In this document: piece after piece, positions 13,930-27,100 of the stretch
Layout of the letters: each line of letters begins with the position of its first letter
Numbering within the stretch: the first letter of the stretch is position 1
Assembly: GCA_037954325.1 (NCBI GenBank)
Contig: JBBMNZ010000018.1
Location: forward strand, 8,382,501 to 8,446,500
Length of the DNA stretch: 64,000 bases
Direction: 5' to 3'
From: Fistularia commersonii
Taxonomy: Eukaryota; Chordata; Actinopteri; Syngnathiformes; Fistulariidae
The notes under the pieces: generated by a model
Told to the model about the DNA's origin: nothing
The model's database searches: none
Seen by the model: the letters and a program-made list of their open reading frames with translations, nothing else
Translations under genes and position numbers: made by a program

Positions 13930-14515
13930 AGCCTCAGGGCCTCAGGATAAATGCAGAGGGTTGTGTCAGGAAGGGCATCCGGCGTAAAACTTTTGCCAAA
14001 ACCAAACATGCAAATCAAACCTAACAATCTCATAATGGATCGGTCAAGGCAGGTTAACAATGACAGCCATCGGTACCACTGACCTAAAGGGTACCAGTGG
14101 AAATTGGGCTACTGTGGGTTGAAGATAGAGAGGAGGAAGGCGTGTTCAAAAGCAGAGAGAGAATAGGAAAGGCAAGAGTCTGGGACTGAGAGTGGGGACT
14201 TTCAATACTGGGAAGATGACAGGAAAAGGTAGAGAGTTGGTCGACACGTTGCAGAGAAGGAAGGTGGATATACTGTGTGTCCAGGAGACCAGGTGGAAAG
14301 GTAGTAAGCGCAGAAGCTTAGGAGCAGGCTTTAAATTGTACTACCATGGTACTGACAAGAAGAGAATTGGAGTAGGAGTTATCTTGAAGGAAGAGTTTGT
14401 TAAGAATGTTCTGGAGGTGAAAAAAATTTCAGATAGACTTATGAGTCTGAAACTGGAAATAGAAGGCGTGATACTCAATGGTGTTGTGGAAAAACTGAGA
14501 GGAGGAGAAGAAATA
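13930..14515 (+). mobile_element. RTE-clade LINE, 5' part with endonuclease
   Basis: The block starts with the family's 5' sequence (ATAAATGCAGAGGGTTGTGT around 13948) and encodes an endonuclease start MGTFNTGKMTGKGRELVDTL, then VDILCVQETRWKGS (14192-14470). The frame then breaks, and the central body is missing. The same 5' block recurs at 32.6 kb and 56.5 kb. Confidence 0.8.
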
Positions 14516-14713
14516 AATATATATGTAAACAACATTGGTAGGTTGATAATCAGATAAAGATTACATATTATATTTTATAAATGTTCTGAACAATAATTAA
14601 AATAATATATATATAGTATTTGTGTGTGTATACATGTGTATAAGTATACACATTTTTTATAAACATATATTGTTTGATTTTAAATAATTTTAAATAACCA
14701 ATATTGACTTGAT

Positions 14714-14898
<185 letters not shown>

Positions 14899-15064
14899 AA
14901 TGTGGCATTTGCATGTTCTGCTGTGTCTGCATGGGTTTCATCTGGGTTCTCCAATTAGAGCACATGGTCCAAAAACAGGATGCAGGATGTGTAAAAGAGT
15001 AGCCAAAGTTAAAGTTTAGCCTATTTATTTGAGTCTAAATTTAAATACTGTATATGATCATGAC

Positions 15065-15310
15065 TATCAGACTGAGATGGTTTGGTCATGTACAAAGGAG
15101 GAATAGAGAATATATTGGTAGACGGATGCTGAAATTGGAGCTACCAGGCAAGAGGTCTTGAGGAAGACCAAAGAGAAGATTTATGAACGTAGTGAGAGAA
15201 GATATGAAGGTAGTTGGTGTGAGAGAGGTAAGATACTGAGAATAGGGTTAGATGGAGAAAGTTGATTCGCCGTTGTGACCCCTGAAGGGAAAAGCCAAAA
15301 GAAGAAGATA
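15065..15310 (+). mobile_element. RTE-clade LINE, 3' end
   Basis: This block matches the C-terminal end of the 56-59 kb copy: RLRWFGHVQRR-like (ACTGAGATGGTTTGGTCATG), GRRMLKLELPGKR-like, and the tail GACCCCTGAAGGGAAAAGCC followed by a short A/G-rich run. With the 5' part at 13.93-14.5 kb it frames a deletion that holds the GATA array. Confidence 0.8.
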
Positions 15311-17879
15311 TAATCATGATTATGGTTATGGTTTTGTTTACTTTTTACTCAATATTTCTGAGCATCAATGGCCAAATTGTGCATTTTTAACAGTAGAGAG
15401 TTTCTAAATATTGCAATACATACATTTTGCATTTCAAGTTGATTGGAATTTTAGTCGTCACCTGGTCACCCCATAGAAAAAAAATTTACACCAGATTCTT
15501 CCCTTCACATTATCTCAATTTCTTTGGTGCAACATTATACCCCTTTAAATACTTGCTGAATGAATTAACTCACTGTTAACTTCTATATTACTGTGAACAA
15601 AGAACAATCATTTATCAATCATCAATGGATCATCTGACATTTTCTCATTCCAGTCTCAGTCACAGAGATCTGATAAGATATATATGTACAGAAATATATC
15701 ATGACAGTTTTTCTTGTGATATTGTTTCAAAAGTCAGATGTCAATACCTATATTTTATATTGTTATAAACTGATTTCTCAGTTATCCTTTTGAGAAACTG
15801 TTAATTGTAGATGTCTGTTTAAGGGCCTGAAAAAATCTCTGTGTCCTAGAAGTATAATTGTGTTTAGTAATGTTGTAGTATGGTAGTATTAGTGATGCTG
15901 TGTTCTTTACCTGCTTAAAGCTATTATACATAATAGTGTAAATAGTGGCCCCTGAGATGACATTGAACTAATTTTTCATGCCGATCCTTGAACAATCAAT
16001 GGCTCCACATGTATGTGTGTGTGTTTGTGTGTGAGTGAGAGACGAGTGGGAGAGTTGCATCTCCATGACAATTATGAATTCCTTGAATGTATTGGCTTGC
16101 GGCGATTGACAGAATGGTTGTGTAATGACAGAGGAAAGCACAGACAACTGATTAAAAGTGGAGCAATATATGAGGAAGGGTGGCAGAGTGGAGCCAAAAG
16201 GGGAATAAATAAATGAAATGAAATAAAACCTGGTGATTAAAATCAGAATTCAATTTAAAAGGCTGTACAGGCTTTTCATATTTAATTCCACTGAAAAAAT
16301 ATACCAATTATTGTGGAATATTTGGCATACTGCTCCAATTGCTATTGCTGTGACACAACTTGCTTGTTTCATAGCCACTGCAATATATGACCCGTAAAAT
16401 GTAAAGGATTTATAACTCCATTAGTCAAAAATAATTAATGAAGTTTCAGGACAGTTTTAAAGGACTTTTGTATCATATATATAATAAATGCTTTTTTTTC
16501 TGGAGATGCACAGACCTCCCTTAGCACATACTGTGTGATATTTTATCATCTGAACATAATGTTTTTGTGGTCTTTGTGCTCCTAAGTCATGTTGCCACAC
16601 AGAAGACGCCAAACTAATTAATTGATTGTGAAACAATTACACAATACTAGTTATTAAAAGTTGATATTCTTTTTCATATTTAAATTGGAAAACTATCTTA
16701 TTAATATTCCCAGTGTAGTATTCTTTCTTTATCATACTTCATCATACTTATTCAACATACTGATTAAATTGCTATACACTGGCAGATATATACCAATTCT
16801 GTCTTTGTGATTTTTCACCCACTATTGCACAACGTGAAACTTGGGTTCAGCAGTATCCTGCTTTCTCATATCAAGTTACAGAAATATCACTGAGTCCCTT
16901 TATAGCTTTTACATCAATAGAGTATTGAGGCACTACTGAGACCACTTGTGCTGCTTCATTTTTGACACAGTGGCAAAGCAAACACATCTGAGTCCAACAC
17001 CCCAAGGCCAACCGGATCCTGTGAAACTAATCTCACTAGTCAGTTGCAGGGGCAGTATCCTAGTGCATTTTTGCTTTGGGAAAATGTCTTTAGCTTTAAA
17101 AAAACAAGACTGGACAAAAATAAAAACAAACAACATTGTGTTCTACCATTCCTTCTCAGTGATTAATGCGAGCCTTCAATATTCAGAAGTCACACTGGCT
17201 TTTCTTGTTCAAGCATAGTATTTAAATTTACTCAGTCCTTGAATCATATCATGTCCCAAGTATAATGTCATTAGAATGTAATTACTCCCCTGTGGTTTAA
17301 GCTGAAGCGCAGTGTTTTGTTTTGTTTTTATTACTCGTTTGTTCCTGCTGGGGTTCAGGAATTATTAGTATTACCATCAATCAGAAGTACTCATTCAAAA
17401 ATATTTAGGATAGACTGGCCTTTCATACCTGGCAATATGTATATCGCGCAACCCTCACCCAGTGTCATTGTTAGTGAGACAAATTTATGAAAAGCGACGT
17501 GGCTCCAGAGGAGGCTATCATGCCCAATTGACAGAGTCTGATTACAAGTCTTGACAGTTCATTTTTCCTTCTTCCAGTCGAAGATCAAAGAGCAACGGGT
17601 TTTATGACCTAGGGCAATATCTGTGTCTGTGATTTGGGCCTTCATGAATTTAAATTGACTTGAGCTGTTTATGTAATCCTCTCTGGTCCACAGAACGCAA
17701 CACGCACATTTGATTACGCAAAATATCAGTATTAAAATATTGGTCGTGTCTCCTTTGGAAAAAAATAATGAAAGAAAGGCAAGCAGGTGCCATAGCAAGG
17801 GCAAGATGAATGCATGGATTAAGAATGTATGAGCCCCCCTGGGCAGAAAATCTTATATTCATCCACAACATTTCCATGG
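15311..17879. other. AT-rich non-coding sequence
   Basis: No coding, RNA or repeat family recognised. Confidence 0.5.
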
Positions 17880-18002
17880 ATCAGTGATCGCACATATCCC
17901 GATGCACTGCAGACAGCAAAGTAGGAATTTCACTGTACAGGGAAACTCGTTTCAACACTATACATGTGACAATAAATACTCTGAATCTTGAATCTTGAAT
18001 GA
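17880..18002 (+). mobile_element. L2-like LINE 3' tail
   Basis: It shares the same block as 50455-50570: CACTGCAGACAGCAAAGTAG, TTTCACTGTA, ACATGTGACAATAAAT and the (TTGAATC)n end. A second copy of one LINE subfamily. Confidence 0.65.
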
Positions 18003-18879
18003 ATATCAAGAACTTCCTGGATTAGTTACAAACAAAAAGACAAGAAAACAAATTCGATCTGACCATTTCCAGAGTTGTAAATGTCCAGGAAACTAGCTTA
18101 AATGCATAAGGAAATCAAATTGGACAAAAAAGCTGTATCAATAAAACATTTGTCTTAATTCACATTATATGGATGTCGAGGGTTAATGAAAGAAAAAAGA
18201 CAATTTTCACTTAAAAAAGTTCCAAAGAGGAATGCTGATTTTAAATGTATGCCTCTGCTGCAATGACGAATATCCTGTGCATTTTCTAGGCGAGAAATAC
18301 AATTAAATAATTCCTGCTTATCCTGGGTTTCATATTAAAGCAAAGGCAAAAAGGTTTCTCTATCTTACACTCGATCTCTATCTCACACCAAATCGAGTAG
18401 CGGACTGTTGCAATAACATTTTTCTGTTTTTCTTTTTCTTTTGTTTATTTCTCGGTTTCTTTTTGTGAAAACCCTCATGTCCACCTCAGAAGAATATTAA
18501 GGCTTGTTGTAATGAGAATTCAGTGATCTTTCTGCGGCTTAAAATTTTGAAGGACACACTTCCTTTGTCACAGACTGCGCTATTTATAGAAAGGAAGAAT
18601 GTTTCATCCATTTCATCCTTTCCCCTCTATTTATCGCAAGTCACTTCACTCTACACGAATGCCACAGACACTGCTCTAACACTGGACTACCTGTGATTAG
18701 AAATCTGGCATGCCCAAAGCAGCAACGGCTTCTTAAGATTTTTGATAAATTCAAAACAGGAACCAATATCAATATAATACTTAAACTTGTAACACGTTTG
18801 CCCCGAAAGACTGCAGCAGGTGTAAAGTTTGCAAGCTGGCTGGCTAAGCATATTCCAAAAACATAGAAAGTAGTCTTTT

Positions 18880-18892
18880 GAAAAAAAAAAAA

Positions 18893-18925
<33 letters not shown>
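18880..18925. repeat. Poly(A) then (GA)n tract
   Basis: An A run followed by about 18 GA units, immediately upstream of the unassigned coding-like block at 18960. Confidence 0.85.
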
Positions 18926-18927
<2 letters not shown>

Positions 18928-18959
18928 CAGAGAATGACGGATGTGTTCAACAATAGAAA

Positions 18960-20170
18960 AGATGAAGTCTCCTTGAGTTCTCTGTGCTGCAGCCGAGACC
19001 CAGTTATCAGCTGGACACAAAGTTTATTGAAATTCCAAGTACAGATACTTTTGTTTCAATATTCAGTACAACCCAAGGTTTCGAAGTCATGTCCTCTGCT
19101 CAGGCGAAGTCGATGGTGCCAAACATGGTAAGAGACAATTACAATGTAACGCTGAACCAGACTAGCCAGTTTAACCCAAGCAGCAAAAATGTCAAGGAAA
19201 CCATTGAGGGGCTTTTCAGCTGGTGATATTGCTGTCAGTTGAAGCTGTGACAGCTAGGTTGGCATAAATTATGCAAGGACTTGACCCATCTCAGGGGGAC
19301 GTTTGGTGGCAGGCTATCCCACCAATGGTTGAACAGTTCGTGGCTGTTCAGTGCCGTTGGCTCGAGAAGCTTTGATAAGAAAGATGGAAAAGGAGCCGGG
19401 TGCTTGCTGTCCACTCGCTGCTTGGCACCAGATGTGCAGGATGATGGTTTAGTTCTAACACTGGCCAGACTGGGGAACCATAGTCTCTGTACCAAGGGTG
19501 ATGACCGTCCATGTCTCATTAAAAGGACCTTTCCAGCAAGATAACAGGCTGGCTTTCTTCTATTTTCTATGTTTTTGGACAATGTTTAGCCAGTCAGCTC
19601 TGATGGACCTGAACCTGTGGCCTAATGAGAGGAATGTGAACAAGCAGTTAACAGGCAATGGGTTCCTCACTATCCTTCTAGCCCGCTGCATGGATCTGCC
19701 ATCGAGCAGAACACTCACAGGCTCCTGTTCGTGACCCATTAGACGACTGGCTGCTCTCACAATGCATCACAATCTGTGCTTGGTGTGAGCAGCTCATGCA
19801 GGTATCACACTGTGACGGAGGAGGTGAAGGCACAGAATTGGGTGCAAACCTTAGGGGGACGTTCATCGTGCAGAGCAACCTGAGGAAGAATGTCTTCTGG
19901 TGCACCTGCAACATGGTTCTTGGATATTAGCCAGCAGGAATTCAAAACTTTGTCCCACCATGCCAGCCTTCTCCCCGATTCCCATCATCTCCTGGACATT
20001 GGTTGGTACTATTCTGTATTCAGAAGGACACCAGGTTGCACGACTGAAAGAGTACTTTCTGTGTCTGCTGCTGGGAACAGGCAGAATTATCTATCAATTT
20101 GATGATCCAGAAACTGTTGCGTCACACAATAGAATTGTCACACAACAGAAAATCCTTTCTATTGTCTGAC
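18960..20170. pseudogene. Coding-like but interrupted region, unassigned
   Basis: This 1.2-kb block is markedly more G+C- and codon-like than its AT-rich surroundings. Plus-strand open frames lie at 18984-19226, 19281-19544 and 19900-20169, broken by stops and shifts. Segments such as LAPDVQDDGLVLTLARLGN and ILYSEGHQVARLKEYFLCLL look protein-like, but no family is recognised. A decayed retrocopy or an old unclassified transposon are the likeliest readings. Confidence 0.35.
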
Positions 20171-20564
20171 CTAAATGGCAAACTAGTATCCATTTAATCT
20201 GAATAGGTGCAGGAAACTGGGGTGGTTGTCCTTTCACTAACCTATTCCAGTCGTATTCCCCTCCACCTTTGTGGCCTCAGCTTTTGGCACAGTCGTGTGG
20301 CAGTTGCAGTGGGTTGTAGATTGTAGATCGTAGATTGTTCCTGTGTTTGGAAGCAAAGGTAGCAATAGTAAGAGCTGCAGAGATTCAGAAAGAGATTCTC
20401 CAGCAGCACCATACATATCCCCCAGAGAGTGACAGGTGCTTAGTGTGATGAAGCCATCATGGGGCTGCTGGGGCAAATGACACATGCCATACGTTATGAA
20501 GCCAACTTCAAAATATTCAATTCTCAGCCGGATATTATCAAGTATTGAATATATAGAATATATT

Positions 20565-20850
20565 GGATGGCATTGTTTGGCACTTACGCCTCACAGCAAG
20601 AATAACTCTGGGCTTCTTCATGTTTGGAGTTTGCATGTGCTCCCAGTGGCTGCATGGGTTTCCTCCAGGTCCTTCAGTTTCCCCTCCCACAATCCAACAA
20701 ACATACACAAGGTTAATTGGAAAAAATTGCCTAGACATGAGAGTTAGTTATTCTTTGTCTATATCTGGCGCTGCTAGTGGCCGGTCCAGGCTGAACCCGG
20801 CTCTCGGCCAATGATGGCAGTGATAGGCTCCAGCATCCTTTGTATATTAA
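20565..20850 (+). mobile_element. tRNA-like SINE copy
   Basis: It reads GATGGCATTGTTTGGCACTT, CCTCACAGCAAGAATAACTC, then TGCATGGGTTTCCTCCAGGT, GGCCGGTCCAGGCTGAACCC and GATAGGCTCCAGCATCC. Same family as 6525 and 54040. Confidence 0.7.
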
Positions 20851-21291
20851 ATAATCTACCATTAATAGATCCGTGACATGATTTTAAAGAGCGATAAACT
20901 GGTTATAACTGTTTTGCTCTCGAGGCTTTTCTTTGAAATAAAGTTTCATCAAATATGACAATTCTTCATGCAGTACTGACTTTCCACCGAGAGGTTTTCA
21001 AGTAATACTATCATAAGAATCCAGTCTCTCTCGCCAACCAACGAACATGTTCACAAGATGGCGCCACTACTGCCATGTTGATTTCATCTTCTCCATGGAC
21101 GCAGGCAGGGTGAATTCATAGTTCAGTAACAGCAGGGCGTCATTTCATCATAAAGTAATAATAAGAAAATAATGTGCCATTAAACAAATATACATTAAAA
21201 AAAATCTAGGTCGAACTCTTGCTTGAACAGGAAGAGCAGAGGGGATGAAATTTTGTCTTAAACCTATACTCTTTGGTTGTCTTCCCTCGGA

Positions 21292-21414
21292 CCAATCAGC
21301 GCTCAGGGGGGCGTGGTCTACAGTGGACGTACATGTGTTGGAGCTGCAGCGGTTGAGGAAGGCAGAGAGACCGCGCTCATCTTCACGTCGATTACTTTCC
21401 CACACCGAGTGTCG
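21292..21414 (+). promoter_or_regulatory. serpini1: Candidate serpini1 promoter and non-coding first exon
   Basis: In an AT-rich setting this segment is CpG-richer. It holds a CCAAT box (21292-21296, ACCAATCAGC), a GC-rich box with GGGGGCGTGG around 21306-21315, and a consensus donor GTCG|GTAAGA at 21415. The first coding exon of serpini1 begins right after an acceptor, so a 5' UTR exon must lie upstream; this is the best one seen in the preceding 9 kb. The transcription start and the link to the coding exon are inference. Confidence 0.45.
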
Positions 21415-21734
21415 GTAAGAGCCGTTTAACGCAATAACCTTGAACGAAATCAACCTCAAACCCTTGTTAATTTCTTTAAAAAAAACTGAACAGAAACACC
21501 GAACTTCGTCGCTTTCGAAATATAACCGTAGTCTCATTATGCGTTAATATTCAACAGAGTATCAGTGCCAATTAAGGTGTCGGCATATGACGTTGTAGTT
21601 GCGTGTATTGTGGAATCGTAAGTGAAGATCTCTTGGTGACAGGCAACATGTGGCGGGTTTAGATGCTCACAGGAGCCAAACCTTATATTTTGACTCCCCC
21701 TAAAGCGATGTACCCAATAATCTAATTCGAATTA

Positions 21735-22061
21735 TTGTCGGCCCATGTTGTTTGTTGCGGTTGTGCCCACTCCTCCCTTCCTCTCATCACCACCACCACC
21801 GCTAGCCCATCGTCGCCAATCTCTGCTTTGGCAATGATGGATCTCGCCCTTGAAAATCAGGTTACAGTAAATTCAGGCGCAGTGACTGGGAGTCTGGTCC
21901 TACCCCATCCACACCCCGAACACACACTTGTCACTGCTGCCACTGTGGGTCATTGTGCTGGTGGTGGTGTTGGTGGTGGTGGTGGTGGTGGGGGGGGACA
22001 ATGTGGGCAAAGTCACTATCACTATTATCACTATTTATGTGAGAAAAAAAATCCCTCATGA
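21735..22061 (+). other. GC-rich open frame with Gly repeat, status unclear
   Basis: A 108-codon frame runs through a CpG-containing segment next to the presumed promoter. From the tandem ATGs near 21836 it reads MMDLALENQVTVNSG, then His/Pro-rich sequence, and then a Gly run made by a (GGT)n repeat at about 21960-21990. It could be an alternative first exon or just promoter-flank sequence; no homologue is recognised. Confidence 0.2.
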
Positions 22062-24097
22062 AAATGTGTTGTATCATGACACAATATCCATGGGTAGCAT
22101 TAATAACACATCAATAATTAAATATATTTTAATACTGTAATGCAGACTTAATTGTTAGTTATGTATATTGCTGTCTTAATCTAGATGCCATCATACAAAA
22201 TAAATCAAATGTGTTGATTTTAAAAACAAATAGAAATACCATAAATAAATACCATAAATAGTTTATTTTAAAATGAATTAAAAAAAAAAAAGATTAGAAG
22301 AACTCTTTAGCAATGTCCTCAACATAAGATATTATGTGCCATTGGCTTGAAAAATTCAGCAAGACATTTGCTTATCATTGCAAAGAAATTGTTTGAAACT
22401 TGTACAAATAACTGGAGAATTACAGAAAATGGCATAATTCGTAAGCAAACAATTTTATCAGTAGGGATACGTAAGGTCAGTTCATTGACGCTTTGCTATT
22501 TTAATGTAGTATGGAAGTAATCATGTAATTAATCGTGTGATATATGGGACACACTCACTTCATTTGTCCTGAGTGTTTGACAAAGGCCTTTCCACAACAA
22601 GATGATATTGAGAAATACATTGACGTTTAAAAAAAAAAATTGAGACGGATACCAGGTATTTGGCATAAGTGAAAAATAATAAAAATATACAATCTGGTTA
22701 ATTCTGTAAGGGAACAGGGCCTATGAACCAAAAACCTTTTTTTTATTATTTTCAGCTTCTCTTCCCAATGTATCTCCCACAAATCTACCTCTCACCACTT
22801 GATTTCTGTAAATAATACCTTGACCTACTAAGTCCTCATTTTACGCTGCTCATTCAAGTATGGTTGCATCAGGTGAGGCAATGTCCCTCTGAGTCATCAT
22901 CTCAATGTATTAATCCCACATGCATATGAGAGATCATCTCCATTCATATATTTCTTTCCCTTCCCCTTTTCCGTCCTACCAATACAATGGTTTGTGTATT
23001 TCTTTTCCAAAAAAAATAGGACAATTCCTTCCGTATCAGTTTCAATCAAATGTTGAATCTATCGCTCCAGTTCAGGTCCTAAAGTTTGTACCGACCATAG
23101 CTTTTTGCATTTGTGTAAAGTTATTTATCTTTGCATGAAAATGTATTTGGAATCTGCACATATAATCTGCACAGCTCTTTTGAAGCTTGAATGCTCCCAC
23201 ATCTTTGTAAAATGACATATTTATCCCACTCTGGTTTAGTTAAAATACCTAAGACATAGAAGAAAAAATGTTTAGTTGTCATTACAATCTACAATCAATG
23301 AAGCACACACACACACGATTGTTGAATTATGATAATCTTGTGAAAGTAACATACTCAAATAAAACCTCAACAGAAGTTTACCTCTGGGAATGACACTGGC
23401 CATTTTTCATTTTCTTATAATATGACGTGAAAAACAGGTTCAGAAGGGTGGGAGGACCTGTCATCCTAAATCAGAGGTTTTGTGGGTAGTAAGATCTTTA
23501 TTGTGGAGATTGTGTCTAAGAATGACTGAACAGAAGCAAAAATAACACTTTTTGTGATTTTTGTCTAAATGTCATACACATCGAATATCAGCTAATAAAC
23601 CAAAAAGCTACTACCTCAAAGTATCGGTGTTGGCACGTAATTGTATTAGAAATGTTACTAGTTCTTAGAGAGGAATGTCCTTCCTTTACCACTGCAGTAT
23701 TTTCAACCTCTCTTACTCTGGTTAGTTCTCATTAACATAAATGTGCACTCACCATTCCACTGGAATTGATCAGTGTATTGATCGATGGTAATCTGGGACG
23801 ATAGGTTGTAGAAGATGTCCTGCCAATTGAGACACAGTTTTGTAGACACTAAAACGATTGCTGGGATTTAGTAATACTATTGATTTTTTTCCTACCTTTT
23901 TTATAACCCCATTACTGCAGGAAATGACAAAAATACAAATTTTTTCACCTGTTCACAGCCAGACCTGAAGCAAGTTACATAATCACACATCACTTCAAAC
24001 CCTTTTATTATCAACAATCCATTTCACCTGCATATGGTATTATTTGCATGTTATTGAGCATCTGCCATATTGTCTCCCCCTGCTTACTTTGAAACTT

Positions 24098-24130
<33 letters not shown>

Positions 24131-27100
24131 CACTCAAAATTCCCCCTCTGATAGTGAACTTCATGTGCTCTAGTGTCTCTCTGGTCTGTAGTCAATGTGG
24201 GAAAAAACTGTTGTCTGTTCACTCTTACTACTGACCTTAAATCAAGACAGATCCAATTACAGCCTTCTAACTGCACTCCCAAGGGACCATAGATTTGGTG
24301 TGTGTGCATGTGTGTGTCGGAGTAATCTTGTGCTTTTTTTGTTGTGTTTTTTTTTCTTGGAAGATAGAAGAGATCCTTGATTCTCTGCCCTTGTCTGCCA
24401 ACTAAATAGCCAAGGTGAATCAGTCTGGTCTCCTGCAATTCATTTGAGATTTCCAGGAGGCATCAACAATGGCTGTCGACCAAACAATACCACATGTATC
24501 GCAGAAGTTTTTTTTTAATATTTTTTTCTAATATCCTGCTAGCTCTATGGACTGCTGCACTTTGTTTTCATTTTTTTAATTTTGAAGGACATGGAGGCTT
24601 ATACTGCCATGGAGACAATTTAGAATATAAATGTTCTTTAATGCCAACACTGGAATCAGAATACATGAAAGTTTTTATTCATTTTGTGCAATTTGCAACA
24701 GAGTAAACATATAATTTGAACATAAATATTTTTACTCTTTTTTTTTCTCACAACTATACAGACATACATTTTTGCCTAAGAGCCAAGTTAGAATATGCCT
24801 TTGAATCTGAATCCTTTCAATAGCGAGATCTTGAAACATGCTATGTTGTCGATTTGGGAATGGTCTGTTGTAAAGATTTATTCAGGATATTGCTTAGGAC
24901 TAACTACAACCACTGCAGTATAACAGGGGACCACCAAAGTGACAAAGTACACAACTTTAAACTTTACTATTTAACAAACTGCTGGTCATGCAAGCAATAC
25001 TTTTCTCATTATTTATATAATTTTAATGTCTGCTTTCTTTATATCGTGTTCATCTTTTACCGTATATTCACAGTACTGTCCAGCTCTGGTTTTGGTAGAA
25101 GCAGCCATCTTAACTTGGGAAGGGGGGCAGACAGAACAGCAGTGTAAAATACACCTGAGTTGGCGGATTCATCTGGTTTCCAGACTATATGCGTCTGCCT
25201 TGTGGGAATCAGTCAGCATCCTCGCTGGTCCCTGTGGGCGGGTCGGCGTCTGTCTTCCATCCGTGTTCCACTCTGCCTCTGTCATCTACTGTTTTTTCTT
25301 CAAACGCACATCCCTCTCATTCTCGCCCACTTCCACTTGTTCCGGGTGTCTCATGTTAGCAGGGATTATTAAAGTGTTGTTAACCCAATTTTGGCCTCAG
25401 TGGGCCATGCTGTGAGTATCCTGGGACTTCGGCTGATCACATAGCGCATTATGTCATTTTCTGACAAGGGTCCAGGAGACACAACGGCACGGAGCCAAGA
25501 TTTGCCTTAAGATGTGATTTTGTCTGCATATAACAGCAAAAACCTGCATTGATTAAAAAAAAGATAAATAAATACAGCAGTAGGATAATTGAAAGTTTCT
25601 GATGTGACATCAGAAGGGCCGGCCAACATATCAAGTATAATCTGTTTATATTTTAATTTCATTTTTTTTTTGAAATAACAATAATTTTACCTTAATCCAA
25701 ACATTTATGTAATGCTTTTTGTAGATTTATGAAAATCATTTTGTAGATACAATTTTTTTTTAATTCTAAAAAAAAGCCTGATATTTAGATCAGACTTCCC
25801 GTTAATTTGTTATAAATCTTGAGATAGTTCACTGCCAAAGGTTTATAAATCACTGTTTATTTATTGCCATTTCTTAAAGCATTGATTCACACATGCCTGA
25901 TGATCATATAAATGAATATACAAAAAACGGCTTTAACATTAGCTCACAGTTAAAAAAAAAGTGTTCTAATATGCAGGGTTTTAATTAATGTTTAACATAG
26001 ATGTAATTACACATGGCATGTCGTAATAGATTTTGCTGCATTGCTAGTTCTAAAAATCAAAGTGTTTCCGATGTATTGGCCATCAGCTATATTGCTCTTT
26101 CACTGTGCACCAGTTTTCTTCTTTTGCGTGTACCTCCTCCTCCTGTGTTCTATTTATGCAGGAATTACATAAATGGAACACATCCTTAAAAATATATAAT
26201 AACACTAATATTTCACAGTAAACCTTTTCTAGTTTGTGTCTCCTATAAATGTCCCTGCGTAATAACTTTTTCTTCCTTCTCAGTTATTAACACATAATTA
26301 GCTGTCACACATTTGTTTTGGAGGTTATAAATCCCATTTCACAAAACTGCAGAGATTATAAATGTGGCTTTTTTTTACAAATTCATAATCATTAAAAGAT
26401 GTAAAATGGCACAGTTACACAGTACATCACAATTAAAAGATATGAGGTACAGCATTACGAGGCAATTGCAGTATTAAGCCGATTTGTTTCTTGAGCTTCC
26501 CTATTGTTCCTACATGCTTTAACACAATTGTGTGCACCAGTGGGTTTGATTTTATTCAGATCACTTTAACACGTGCTTTGGCAAAGGTGTTTATAGACAG
26601 ATTGATGTAAAGAGCGGGGGGCAAGACACTTAACCGTTGAACTGTGAACAGTAAAGTAAGTCCCCAAACAGCATTTAGCACATCCCTTTCTTCAATACTG
26701 CTATAGAAGTTTAGGTTCAAAGTGCGGCCCCCGTCAGCTTCAAAGATAACTCAGTGTCTTTGCTCTTACTTTTGGATGTCTGCAACATTTGAGATCAAGG
26801 CATTGCATAACCTTTTTTTTTCCCTTTATTTCATATCCCGTCTACACTTCTTTCATGTTATTCATCTCTAGCACAGCGCTGTACGTAGACAAGGCTTGAG
26901 GGCCTCCGAGGAAAACTCGAAACTAATAAATGACGCTCATATTCTGCTACCCCTGTACTGCAAAGCTTTTTATTAATTGTAAAGCATTCATGACAAAAAA
27001 AAAAAAAAAAACCTTGATCACCGTAGTTATAGTCCAACGCAGCATATTCCCGCATGGATTCCAACATTTTTTCAAAATTTTTTCAAAGTGTAAACGGTAT

